This document shows positions 51,281-60,067 of a stretch of 64,000 nucleotides of DNA, in pieces (within the stretch, counting starts at the first letter, position 1; each line of letters begins with the position of its first letter). Source of the stretch: Corticicoccus populi (GTDB lineage Bacteria > Bacillota > Bacilli > Staphylococcales > Salinicoccaceae); NCBI RefSeq assembly GCF_042686195.1, contig NZ_JBHUOQ010000001.1:186001-250000 (forward strand), written 5' to 3'. The position numbers and the translations under genes are program-made. The notes beneath the pieces are model-generated. The model was not told the DNA's origin, made no database searches, and saw only the letters and a program-made list of their open reading frames with translations.

Positions 51281-52240
51281 TTGTTCACAGAATATATAAA
51301 AACATTTGAGACGGTAAATGAAAATTACCAGGCAGTTATGGATTTAATTAAAGAAAACGATGAAATTGTGATATTACGGCATGTCCGTCCGGATCCGGAT
51401 GCTCTAGGCGCACAAATCGGGTTGAAGTATGCCATAGAAAATATGTTTCCTGAAAAAACAGTCTATGCACTGGGTGAAGATGAGCCGAGTTTAAGTATGT
51501 TTGATCAAATGAACATCACTTCGACCGCACAACAGCCGCTTGTCATTGTAGTAGACACTGCGAATGAGGAACGTATTGACGGAGATATTTCAAACAGCAC
51601 TAAAGTGGTTAAAATTGATCATCATCCGAACAGAGAACCTTTCGGCGGTATTAACATTGTCGAGACAGGTGTCTCATCGACTTCGGAGTTAATTTATGCG
51701 CTCATTACTTTATGGGGCGAAGATGAAATGATGAGTGATGATGTTGCGAAAAACCTCTATCTCGGCATTGTCGGGGATACAGGGCGGTTTTTATTTGATA
51801 ATACATCGAGTTTAACGCATTATACCGCATCAAAACTGAAGGCATATGATTTTAATGCATCAAAATTAATGCAGGAGATGAACCAGACTGCAGAAGAAGA
51901 ATTCAGGTTCAAGGGATACTTAATTGATAATTATGTACTGCGGCCTTCCGGACTTCTTTATGTTTATGTCTCTGAAGAAGCGCTGAAAACATACGGTATT
52001 TCTGCGAATGTCGCAAGTTTGAATGTAAATATGTTCCGTGAACTGAGTGAAGTTAAAGTGTGGTTCATGGCACTTGAAGAAGACGGGAAGCTCCGTGTGC
52101 GGCTCCGTTCAAAAGAAATAGTGATTAATGATATCGCAGAACAGTTCGGCGGCGGCGGTCATCCGCTTGCGAGCGGTGTCAGAATAGGGTCGAAGGAAAG
52201 GCTCGAATTATTGATTGAAGCGATAGAAAAGAAATTATAA
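51281..52240 (+). CDS. nrnA: Bifunctional nanoRNase / pAp phosphatase NrnA
   Basis: A 319-aa DHH-DHHA1 phosphoesterase that degrades 2-5-mer RNA and 3'-phosphoadenosine 5'-phosphate. Metal motifs: 'RPDPDALG' near residue 41, VVDTANEERID near 87, IDHHPN near 115; C-terminal GGGGHPLASG near 292 is the DHHA1 substrate loop. Start is a TTG at 51281, with AGGAGA 7 nt upstream. The next gene, dnaE, starts 18 nt after its stop. Confidence 0.95.
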   Translation: MFTEYIKTFETVNENYQAVMDLIKENDEIVILRHVRPDPDALGAQIGLKYAIENMFPEKTVYALGEDEPSLSMFDQMNITSTAQQPLVIVVDTANEERIDGDISNSTKVVKIDHHPNREPFGGINIVETGVSSTSELIYALITLWGEDEMMSDDVAKNLYLGIVGDTGRFLFDNTSSLTHYTASKLKAYDFNASKLMQEMNQTAEEEFRFKGYLIDNYVLRPSGLLYVYVSEEALKTYGISANVASLNVNMFRELSEVKVWFMALEEDGKLRVRLRSKEIVINDIAEQFGGGGHPLASGVRIGSKERLELLIEAIEKKL

Positions 52241-52257
52241 CGGCGGAGGCGATTCAG

Positions 52258-55200
52258 GTGATCAATTTAAATGTGCATTCATGTTATGATTTTTTATCGA
52301 GTAATATTAAAATTGATTCACTCTTAAAAAAAATCAGTGCGGATAAACAGGAAGCTGTTGCGGTCACAGATTTTAACCGGATGCACGCTGCATTTCAACT
52401 GCTTCAAACGGCAAAAAAATATAATGTAAAGCCTGTCATCGGGATGGAAATTCTTGTCGATGACGGGCTTGTTCATATGCCCTTTGTGCTTTATGCCAAA
52501 GATGAAACCGGTTATAAGTCACTGGTCAGACTTTCCGCGATGCTCAGCTACCGGTCTTTGGAACATACGCCGAAGGACTTCTTCCTGAGAGAACTTTCGC
52601 ACTGTATTGTGGTCGCAAAGACCGTTGATGGTGCGAATATACTGGACGGAATGGTACATATCAATGATGAAGATAAGTATACATCCCATGATTTTCACAG
52701 TACATACAAGCGGATGTTCCTGCATGAGGCGTCTTATATGGAGCCGGGTGACTTGAAGGCGGTGAAGGCGCTCCATGCAATCCGTGATAATGAAAGACTC
52801 AGTACCAATGGGCTCGTGGATATTGAAGGACCGGACTATGTGATTTTAAGAAACAATGTGGAAGCGGCTGAGGATTTACTGAACGTAAATGAAGAAATTG
52901 TCAGTAAGTGTAATGTGCCTCTGCCGAAAAGCCGGGTGACGCTCCCGCATTTCCCGCATGAGGAGAATCAAAATTCGGATGATTTTCTATGGAAGCAGCT
53001 GACCGAACGGCTCAGTAAAAAGACGGACGGTTCAAAAATGTATGCGGACAGACTGAAATATGAATTTGAGACCATTAAGGAAATGGGATATTCGGATTAT
53101 TTTCTGATTGTCAGTGATACAGTGAATTACGCTAAAAATAATGATATATATGTCGGACCGGGACGGGGATCTTCAAGTGCGAGCCTGGTATCGTATCTGT
53201 TGAATATTACTGAAATTGATCCTTTAGAATACAACCTGCTTTTTGAGCGGTTTTTAAACCCGGAGCGTGTGACGATGCCGGATATTGATATCGATTTCGA
53301 GGATACAAAGCGTGAACAGGTCGTACAGTATTTAATCGATAAATACGGCGGTATGAACGTTTCAAATATAGTCACATACGGGACGCTCAGTGCCAAGATG
53401 GCAGCACGTGATGTCGGCCGTGTATTGAATTTTACAGAAGAAGAACTGAAAATGATTTCGAATCTGATTCCGAACGGCCCGAATGTTTCTTTGGAAGCAT
53501 TGACGCATTCAGAACAGTTTGAGCGTTTAAAGGCACATGATTCCAAGTACAGGATATATGAAGATATCTGCCTTAGAATAGAGGGGCTTCCGCGTCATAC
53601 TTCAACGCATGCAGCAGGTGTACTGCTCAGTGAGGAAAAACTGACTGAGACCATTCCGGTGATGTTTTCAGAAGGTCATACGCTGAGCCAGTGGCCGATG
53701 ACTGAGGTGGAGGCTGCGGGACTTTTGAAAATAGATGTCCTCGGGCTCAGAAATTTATCATTAATCCGTTATATGATGAATCGGATTATAAAATATGATT
53801 CAGATTTTGATATCAACCATATTCCGAATGATGATGAAAATGTGTATAAAGTGTTGTCAAAAGGACTGACGCTCGGTGTCTTTCAGCTGGAATCGGACGG
53901 CATACGGAAAGTCATCCAGCAGGTGGTCCCTGATAAGTTCCTGGATCTCGCAGCTGTCATTGCTTTATACCGGCCGGGGCCGATGAAGGAAATACCGAAT
54001 TTTGTCCGTGGGCAGCATGATCCTTCAACGATTACTTTTCCACACCCGGATCTTGAAGACATTTTAAGGGAGACTAACGGTGTCATTGTGTATCAGGAGC
54101 AGATTATGCTGATTGCGAGTAAAATTGCCGGCTACTCGTATGCGGATGCGGATATTCTAAGGCGCGCGATGAGTAAGAAGGACCGGAAGGCTTTATTAAA
54201 AGAAGAGAAGCGATTTTTGGAAGGTGCTGTAAATAAAAATTACTCTGAAGAACTAAGCCGTCATATCTATGACCTGATTCTTGAATTTGCAGACTATGGT
54301 TTTGTAAAAAGTCATGCGGTCGCATACAGTCAGATTGCTTACAATCTCGCATACATTAAAACAAAATATCCAGAAATATTTTATGCAGTGATTTTAATGC
54401 ACCATCAGGGAAATGATGACAAAATTCATCAGTTAATTGATGAAATGACGAAGATGAATGTTTCCATTTTCCCGCCGGAAATCAACACATCAGGCTTTTC
54501 AAATAAAGAAGACCGGAAGCGCCGGGGCGTTGTTCTCGGACTTTCAATGATTAAAGGTGTTACTTATAAAATTGCAGAAGCGGTCCATAATGAACGGAAG
54601 GAAAACGGGCGCTACACGGATATTTATGATTTAAAAACGCGGGTATCCGGTGTTAAACTGAGCGACTCTGTACTTGAGAATTTAATATATTCCGGTGCGC
54701 TTGATGAATTTAAGGAAAACCGGGCAACGATGCTTGCCTCTCTGACGAATTTAAGTGATATCGGTACAGAAGATTTTAACTATGATTCTTTTTTAAGTTC
54801 GCTCGGCTTCAGTCCGAAAAAGGAATATGAGGACATGGAGGAAATGACGGATATTGAACGTATTGAAGGAGAGAAGGAAGCGCTCGGCTTTTATATCTCA
54901 GAGCATCCGATTAAAATTATTCAGAAAGATCTTCAGTATATCGCTTTTGACAGCCTGTCCGGAAAGCAGTCCTACGGCAGTTTTTTAGTCAACGTTGAAA
55001 GTAAACGTGTCATCAAGACGAAAAATGGTCAGAATATGGCCTTTGTCACACTGACAGACGGCAGTTTCGAAATCGACGGCGTGGTATTTCCGAACACATA
55101 TTTCAGCCGCAGCAGGAAGCTTGATGAGGATATTATCGTTGTCAGCGGTAAATTTGAAGAGCGTAACGGTAAAGCACAGCTTGTCATCAATGAAATTTGG

Positions 55201-55416
55201 ACAATTGAAGAATTTAAAGTACACTATAAATCTCAGGTGAAAAGAATTTTTATCAGAAATAAAGACCGGTATGATTATTTTGAAATACTTGGGAGTAAAG
55301 GTATTCCGGTCGTTGATTTTTCAACAAAAGGGATTGTCGGTTATATTCCTGAAGAGAGAATTGATAAGATTGTCAATCAATTCGATCCGGAGGACATACG
55401 TTTAATGCGAAAATAA
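52258..55416 (+). CDS. dnaE: DNA polymerase III alpha subunit, DnaE type
   Basis: A 1052-aa DnaE3/DnaE1-like replicase that extends primers before PolC takes over. Layout: N-terminal PHP domain (1-220), polymerase palm with PDIDIDFED near 342, GRGSSSASLVS near 300, fingers, then the HhH and OB domain (VIKTKNGQNMAFVTL near 918). In the PHP domain expected metal ligands are changed (VTDFN in place of TDH(G/D)), so it is likely structural. Start GTG at 52258. Shorter than Bacillus DnaE (about 1115), equal to staphylococcal ones. Confidence 0.96.
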   Translation: MINLNVHSCYDFLSSNIKIDSLLKKISADKQEAVAVTDFNRMHAAFQLLQTAKKYNVKPVIGMEILVDDGLVHMPFVLYAKDETGYKSLVRLSAMLSYRSLEHTPKDFFLRELSHCIVVAKTVDGANILDGMVHINDEDKYTSHDFHSTYKRMFLHEASYMEPGDLKAVKALHAIRDNERLSTNGLVDIEGPDYVILRNNVEAAEDLLNVNEEIVSKCNVPLPKSRVTLPHFPHEENQNSDDFLWKQLTERLSKKTDGSKMYADRLKYEFETIKEMGYSDYFLIVSDTVNYAKNNDIYVGPGRGSSSASLVSYLLNITEIDPLEYNLLFERFLNPERVTMPDIDIDFEDTKREQVVQYLIDKYGGMNVSNIVTYGTLSAKMAARDVGRVLNFTEEELKMISNLIPNGPNVSLEALTHSEQFERLKAHDSKYRIYEDICLRIEGLPRHTSTHAAGVLLSEEKLTETIPVMFSEGHTLSQWPMTEVEAAGLLKIDVLGLRNLSLIRYMMNRIIKYDSDFDINHIPNDDENVYKVLSKGLTLGVFQLESDGIRKVIQQVVPDKFLDLAAVIALYRPGPMKEIPNFVRGQHDPSTITFPHPDLEDILRETNGVIVYQEQIMLIASKIAGYSYADADILRRAMSKKDRKALLKEEKRFLEGAVNKNYSEELSRHIYDLILEFADYGFVKSHAVAYSQIAYNLAYIKTKYPEIFYAVILMHHQGNDDKIHQLIDEMTKMNVSIFPPEINTSGFSNKEDRKRRGVVLGLSMIKGVTYKIAEAVHNERKENGRYTDIYDLKTRVSGVKLSDSVLENLIYSGALDEFKENRATMLASLTNLSDIGTEDFNYDSFLSSLGFSPKKEYEDMEEMTDIERIEGEKEALGFYISEHPIKIIQKDLQYIAFDSLSGKQSYGSFLVNVESKRVIKTKNGQNMAFVTLTDGSFEIDGVVFPNTYFSRSRKLDEDIIVVSGKFEERNGKAQLVINEIWTIEEFKVHYKSQVKRIFIRNKDRYDYFEILGSKGIPVVDFSTKGIVGYIPEERIDKIVNQFDPEDIRLMRK

Positions 55417-55485
55417 TTGTATTGGAATAGCGAATTTGTTAATATTGAAGGTGGTTCGACCACTTAACATGAAAGGAAAGATAGA

Positions 55486-56709
55486 ATGTCCTTAAGAGAT
55501 GATGCACTTCACATGCATAAACAAAACAAAGGTAAACTTGCTGTCAGTTCAAAAGTAGAAATTAAAGATAAAGAGGCACTGAGCCTGGCGTACTCACCGG
55601 GAGTTGCTGAGCCGTGCAAAGAAATATATGAAGATGAAAGAACTTTATTTGACTATACAATTAAATCAAACACTGTCGGTGTCGTTACAGACGGCTCTGC
55701 AGTACTCGGCCTTGGAAATATCGGTGCTAAAGCGAGCCTGCCGGTAATGGAAGGGAAAAGTGTGTTATTTAAAAATTTCGCAGGTGTCGATTCATTCCCG
55801 ATCGCACTTGAGACGAATGACGTTGATGAGATTGTTAATACTGTTAAGTTGATGACACCTGTCTTCGGTGGAATTAATCTTGAAGATATCTCTGCACCGA
55901 GATGTTTCGAAATTGAAGAAAGATTAAAAAAAGAAACTGACATTCCTGTATTCCATGATGACCAGCATGGTACAGCGATTGTAACGTTAAGTGGTTTACT
56001 CAATGCTTTGAAGCTGACAAACCGCCAGATGAATCAAATCAGAGTCGTTTTAAACGGTGCAGGTGCTGCCGGTGTCGCAATTGTGAAGCTGCTTCACAGT
56101 TTCGGTGTACGCGATATGATTATGTGTGATTCCCGCGGTGCGATTTATGACGGGCGTCCGAACGGTATGAATCCGGTTAAAGAAGAAATCAGTAAATATA
56201 CAAACAGACATCAAAAACAAGGTGAGTTGAAAGATGTGATTGAAGGAACGGACGTATTTATCGGCGTTTCTGTTGCGGGTGCTTTGACTGAAGAAATGGT
56301 TAAGTCGATGAATGATGATCCTATTATTTTCGCAATGGCAAACCCGACACCTGAAATTATGCCTGAACTTGCGAAGGCAGCGGGTGCGAGTGTTATCGGT
56401 ACAGGGCGAAGCGACTTCCCGAATCAGATTAACAACGTACTTGCATTCCCGGGTATTTTCCGAGGTGCACTTGATGTACGTGCGACACACATTAACAGTG
56501 ATATGAAGAAGGCTGCAGTTAAAGCGATTGCCGACTTAATCCCTGAATCTGAATTGACTGCAGACTATGTTATCCCGGATCCTTTTAATAAAGAAGTTGC
56601 ACCACAGGTAGCGAGAGCTGTTGCGAAAGCGGCAATGGATTCCGGTGTCAGCAGAATTAAAGTAGATCCTGAAGATGTGTACAAAAAAACACTGGAACTT
56701 ACTTTGTAG
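55486..56709 (+). CDS. NAD(P)-dependent malic enzyme (YtsJ/MaeB-like)
   Basis: A 407-aa decarboxylating malate dehydrogenase making pyruvate and CO2 with NAD(P)H. 'SPGVAEPCKEI' with catalytic Tyr just before it (LAYSPG), K in GAKASLPVMEGK near 95, FHDDQHGTA (metal) near 155, and the NAD fold GAGAAGVAIVK near 190. Short YtsJ type, no phosphotransacetylase fusion. A small UUCG-loop hairpin (GTGG..CCAC, 55451-55463) precedes its Shine-Dalgarno. Confidence 0.94.
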   Translation: MSLRDDALHMHKQNKGKLAVSSKVEIKDKEALSLAYSPGVAEPCKEIYEDERTLFDYTIKSNTVGVVTDGSAVLGLGNIGAKASLPVMEGKSVLFKNFAGVDSFPIALETNDVDEIVNTVKLMTPVFGGINLEDISAPRCFEIEERLKKETDIPVFHDDQHGTAIVTLSGLLNALKLTNRQMNQIRVVLNGAGAAGVAIVKLLHSFGVRDMIMCDSRGAIYDGRPNGMNPVKEEISKYTNRHQKQGELKDVIEGTDVFIGVSVAGALTEEMVKSMNDDPIIFAMANPTPEIMPELAKAAGASVIGTGRSDFPNQINNVLAFPGIFRGALDVRATHINSDMKKAAVKAIADLIPESELTADYVIPDPFNKEVAPQVARAVAKAAMDSGVSRIKVDPEDVYKKTLELTL

Positions 56710-56721
56710 TCAGGGGCGGAT

Positions 56722-57141
56722 ATGACAGAGAAAAAAGGCCTGGAAGCAATTGTTGAAGAGATTCATCATCTCATCATTGAGCAGGGACTTGAAATTGGTG
56801 ACAAGTTACCCAGTGAACGTTTTTTAAAAGAAGAATTGGGTGTGAGCCGTCAAAGTGTGAGAGAGGCGCTGCGGGCGCTTGAGTTCCTCGGCATCATATA
56901 CGTGAGACGCGGCGAAGGCACATATCTCGCAAACATAGATAATCATCAACTCTTTCAGTTAATAGCCAAGTATTTAATACGTACTGATGAACAGCGGGAA
57001 GATTTAGTAGAGATAAAATTAATGATGGAAAATTATGTGCAGGAACAAACTTCCTCTAAGCAGAAATCGGTCATGGATTATGACAATGACATCATGAAGA
57101 AAATTTACACTCTTGTCGATAAATATACTGGAGAGTTATAG
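56722..57141 (+). CDS. GntR family regulator with truncated FadR-type domain
   Basis: A 139-aa protein: winged HTH (about 8-72, 'LPSERFLKEELGVSRQSVREALRALE') plus only the first 60 residues of what should be an FCD effector domain of about 150. The metal-binding His/Asp set of FCD is thus absent. It lies between malic enzyme (12 nt before) and accD (25 nt after), so it may control this unit, but it may not sense a ligand. The frame shows no sign of interruption. Confidence 0.8.
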   Translation: MTEKKGLEAIVEEIHHLIIEQGLEIGDKLPSERFLKEELGVSRQSVREALRALEFLGIIYVRRGEGTYLANIDNHQLFQLIAKYLIRTDEQREDLVEIKLMMENYVQEQTSSKQKSVMDYDNDIMKKIYTLVDKYTGEL

Positions 57142-57166
57142 AATATCTTGTATTAAGGAGTAATAT

Positions 57167-58033
57167 ATGGAATCAAATATGCTGAAGGATTTATTCTTCA
57201 AACTCAATAAAAAAAGAAATGAAAAAAGTGATACTGACGGTGTGTTTGAAAAAACTGAAACCATAATGACCAAGTGTCCAAGCTGTAAAAAAATACTATA
57301 TTCGAAAGAATTGTATAAACGGCTGAATGTATGCTCAAACTGTGGACATCATCTGCCGATTTCAAGTACAGAGCGGATGGAAGCTCTGCTTGATGACGGT
57401 TCAAGTATCCCTTTATTCGAAAATGTGACTTCAGGAAATCCTTTGGATTTTCCAAACTATGAAGAAAAAATCGAAAAAGATAAAGAGAAAACCGGACTCA
57501 ATGAGGCGGTTATCGTACACGAGGGAACGATTGATGGAACAGGAGTCGTCGTTGCGATTATGGATCCGCGTTTTAGAATGGGCAGTATGGGCAGTGCCGT
57601 CGGCGAGAAGCTTGCGCGGGCATTTGAACATGCTGTGGAGAACAAACTGCCTGTGATTGTATTCACAGCAAGCGGCGGTGCACGGATGCAGGAAGGTATC
57701 GTTTCTTTAATGCAGATGGCAAAAGTCAGTGTTGCGATTGAGCGTCATAATCAGGCGGGACTTTTATATGTTGCCTATATGACAAATCCGACAACAGGCG
57801 GTGTATCTGCAAGTTTTGCATCCGTCGGTGATATTAACCTGGCGGAAACAGGAGCGATGATCGGCTTTGCCGGACGTCGTGTCATCGAGGAAACGATTAA
57901 AGAAAAGCTTCCTGATGATTTCCAGACAGCTGAGTTTCTGGAAAAACACGGACAGCTGGACCGTGTGATTAACCGCTTGGAAATGAAAGAATATCTCGGT
58001 AAAATTCTTAAGATGCACAGTGAGGTGAAATAA
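57167..58033 (+). CDS. accD: Acetyl-CoA carboxylase carboxyltransferase beta subunit
   Basis: A 288-aa subunit of the carboxyltransferase that makes malonyl-CoA for fatty-acid synthesis. A four-Cys zinc ribbon (C37, C40, C56, C59) is followed by the crotonase-like domain with GGARMQEG near 170. RBS AAGGAG is 6 nt before the ATG. It overlaps accA by 1 nt (TAATG), usual for making the A2B2 complex. Confidence 0.97.
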   Translation: MESNMLKDLFFKLNKKRNEKSDTDGVFEKTETIMTKCPSCKKILYSKELYKRLNVCSNCGHHLPISSTERMEALLDDGSSIPLFENVTSGNPLDFPNYEEKIEKDKEKTGLNEAVIVHEGTIDGTGVVVAIMDPRFRMGSMGSAVGEKLARAFEHAVENKLPVIVFTASGGARMQEGIVSLMQMAKVSVAIERHNQAGLLYVAYMTNPTTGGVSASFASVGDINLAETGAMIGFAGRRVIEETIKEKLPDDFQTAEFLEKHGQLDRVINRLEMKEYLGKILKMHSEVK

Positions 58034-58986
58034 TGAATTTTGATTTTGAGAAGCCCCTCAGAGAGCTGGAAGAAAAAATAAAAGAGCTTGAAAAGTATGC
58101 ATCTAAAAATAAGCTGGATCTGGCAAAAGAAATCAGTTTTCTTGAAAATAAGCTGGAAGATAAGCGGAAAGAAATTTATTCGAATCTGACACCGTGGCAG
58201 CGTGTAGAAATCGCACGTTTTATCAAACGGCCGACGACGATTGAATTTATAGAAGCTTTATTTGATGATTTTGTGGAATTTTTCGGAGACCGTGTATACA
58301 GTGATGATAAGGCAGTGATTGGTGGAATTGCTACATATAAAGGAACACCTGTTACTGTAATCGGCCATCAGCGCGGCCGTGATACAAAAGATAATATTGA
58401 AAGAAATTTCGGTATGGCACATCCTGACGGCTACAGAAAAGCACTTCGTCTAATGAAACAGGCGGACAAATTCAACCGTCCAATTATCTGCTTTATCGAT
58501 ACTAAAGGTGCATATCCGGGTAAAGCGGCAGAAGAACGCGGGCAGAGTGAATCTATCGCAAGGAATTTAGTTGAGATGGCGGGATTGAAAGTACCTGTTA
58601 TCAGTATTGTCATCGGTGAGGGCGGTTCCGGAGGTGCACTGGCACTCGGCGTCTGCAACCGTTTATTAATGCTTGAAAATGCAACGTATTCAGTCATTTC
58701 ACCGGAAGGTGCTGCGAGTATTTTATTTAAAGATGCATCTTTAAAAGAGATTGCGGCGGAATCATTAAAGATTACAGCCAATGATTTGAAGGAACTCGGT
58801 GTCGCTGACAGTGTGATTAAAGAGCCTTACGGCGGTGCACATCATGATAAGGCGTTTGTTTTTAAAAGTCTGGATGAAACGTTAAATGATAATTTGACAG
58901 AATTATTGAAGCTTTCAAAAGATGAGCTTGTGGAAGACCGCTATCAGAAATATATGTCTATCGGAAAATATGAAGAGCAGTCGTAA
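58033..58986 (+). CDS. accA: Acetyl-CoA carboxylase carboxyltransferase alpha subunit
   Basis: A 317-aa partner of AccD. The N-terminal helical part (about 1-75) is followed by the crotonase fold with 'GEGGSGGALALGVC' near 196, which holds the biotin-side oxyanion hole, and 'ISPEGAASILFKD' near 223. Canonical length. Confidence 0.97.
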   Translation: MNFDFEKPLRELEEKIKELEKYASKNKLDLAKEISFLENKLEDKRKEIYSNLTPWQRVEIARFIKRPTTIEFIEALFDDFVEFFGDRVYSDDKAVIGGIATYKGTPVTVIGHQRGRDTKDNIERNFGMAHPDGYRKALRLMKQADKFNRPIICFIDTKGAYPGKAAEERGQSESIARNLVEMAGLKVPVISIVIGEGGSGGALALGVCNRLLMLENATYSVISPEGAASILFKDASLKEIAAESLKITANDLKELGVADSVIKEPYGGAHHDKAFVFKSLDETLNDNLTELLKLSKDELVEDRYQKYMSIGKYEEQS

Positions 58987-59008
58987 TATGACTGTTCTTT
59001 TTTCACGG

Positions 59009-59020
59009 TAAAACGTTTTC
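59009..59020 (+). promoter_or_regulatory. Imperfect cre-like palindrome ahead of pfkA
   Basis: TAAAACGTTTTC resembles a CcpA operator core with CG in the centre, but three outer consensus bases differ. It lies 75 nt before pfkA and ahead of a TATGCT at 59053-59058, the position expected for activation. Weak. Confidence 0.3.
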
Positions 59021-59094
59021 GTAATGGCTGATTATGGAATGAAATGCCGAGTTATGCTATTTTAAAGGTATAGAAATTGATACGGAGGTCACTC

Positions 59095-60054
59095 ATGAAG
59101 AAAATTGCAGTATTAACTAGCGGTGGAGACGCACCTGGAATGAATGCTGCCATACGCTCAGTCGTTAGAAAAAGCATATTTGAAGGCTTTGAAGTATATG
59201 GTGTGTTTCAAGGGTATCAAGGATTAATCAATGATAATATTAAACAGCTTGAACTTGGTGATGTCGGTGATATCATCCAGCGCGGCGGGACAAAGTTGTA
59301 TTCGGCCCGCTGTCCTGAATTTAAGACACCGGAAGTACGTCAAAAAGGGATTGAAAACTTAAAAAAACGCGGTATCGATTCTTTAGTGGTTATCGGCGGC
59401 GACGGCAGTTACCGCGGTGCCCAGCGTTTAAATGAAGAGGGCATTAATACCATCGGTGTTCCGGGAACGATAGATAATGATATTAACGGAACAGACTATA
59501 CAATCGGTTTTGATACAGCATTAAATACAATTATTGATGCGGTCGATAGAATCCGCGACACAGCAACCAGCCATGAACGGACATTCATCATTGAAGTGAT
59601 GGGGCGTGATGCGGGTGATCTGGCACTTTGGGCCGGGGTTGCCGGTGGTGCTGAAACCATCTTAATTCCTGAATCAAAGACAGACATTAAAGCTGTTGCT
59701 GAACGTATCGAGGCAGGTATGAGCCGTGGTAAGAAACACTCAATTATTATTGTTGCTGAAGGTGTGATGAGTGCGGCGGAATGCGGCGATGAGCTGCGCA
59801 AATACATCAATGTGGATACAAGAGAAAGTGTACTCGGACATATGCAGCGCGGTGGTAAGCCGACAGGATCGGACCGTGTACTGGCATCAAGATTAGGTGC
59901 TTATGCGGTGGACTTATTGAAAGATAATATTTCAGGGTACGCAGTCGGTCTTGAGAAAAATGAAATGTCAAAAACGAGTTTTGATGAAGTGTTCCAAAAA
60001 GAGCATGTGATTAATGAAAAGCTATATCAGTTGTCAAAAGAGTTATCAATTTAG
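59095..60054 (+). CDS. pfkA: ATP-dependent 6-phosphofructokinase
   Basis: A 319-aa glycolytic enzyme making fructose 1,6-bisphosphate. 'LTSGGDAPGMNAAIR' (ATP), 'GGDGSYRGA' near 102, 'PGTIDNDINGTD' with catalytic Asp near 127 and 'EVMGRDAGDLA' near 165 are all standard. RBS GGAGGT is 7 nt before the ATG. Followed 13 nt later by pyk. Confidence 0.97.
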   Translation: MKKIAVLTSGGDAPGMNAAIRSVVRKSIFEGFEVYGVFQGYQGLINDNIKQLELGDVGDIIQRGGTKLYSARCPEFKTPEVRQKGIENLKKRGIDSLVVIGGDGSYRGAQRLNEEGINTIGVPGTIDNDINGTDYTIGFDTALNTIIDAVDRIRDTATSHERTFIIEVMGRDAGDLALWAGVAGGAETILIPESKTDIKAVAERIEAGMSRGKKHSIIIVAEGVMSAAECGDELRKYINVDTRESVLGHMQRGGKPTGSDRVLASRLGAYAVDLLKDNISGYAVGLEKNEMSKTSFDEVFQKEHVINEKLYQLSKELSI

Positions 60055-60067
60055 GAGGAAAATTAGA

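Noticed and set aside
55449..55465. Terminator between dnaE and malic enzyme
   Set aside because: Small UUCG hairpin without a T-run; better seen as a local mRNA hairpin.
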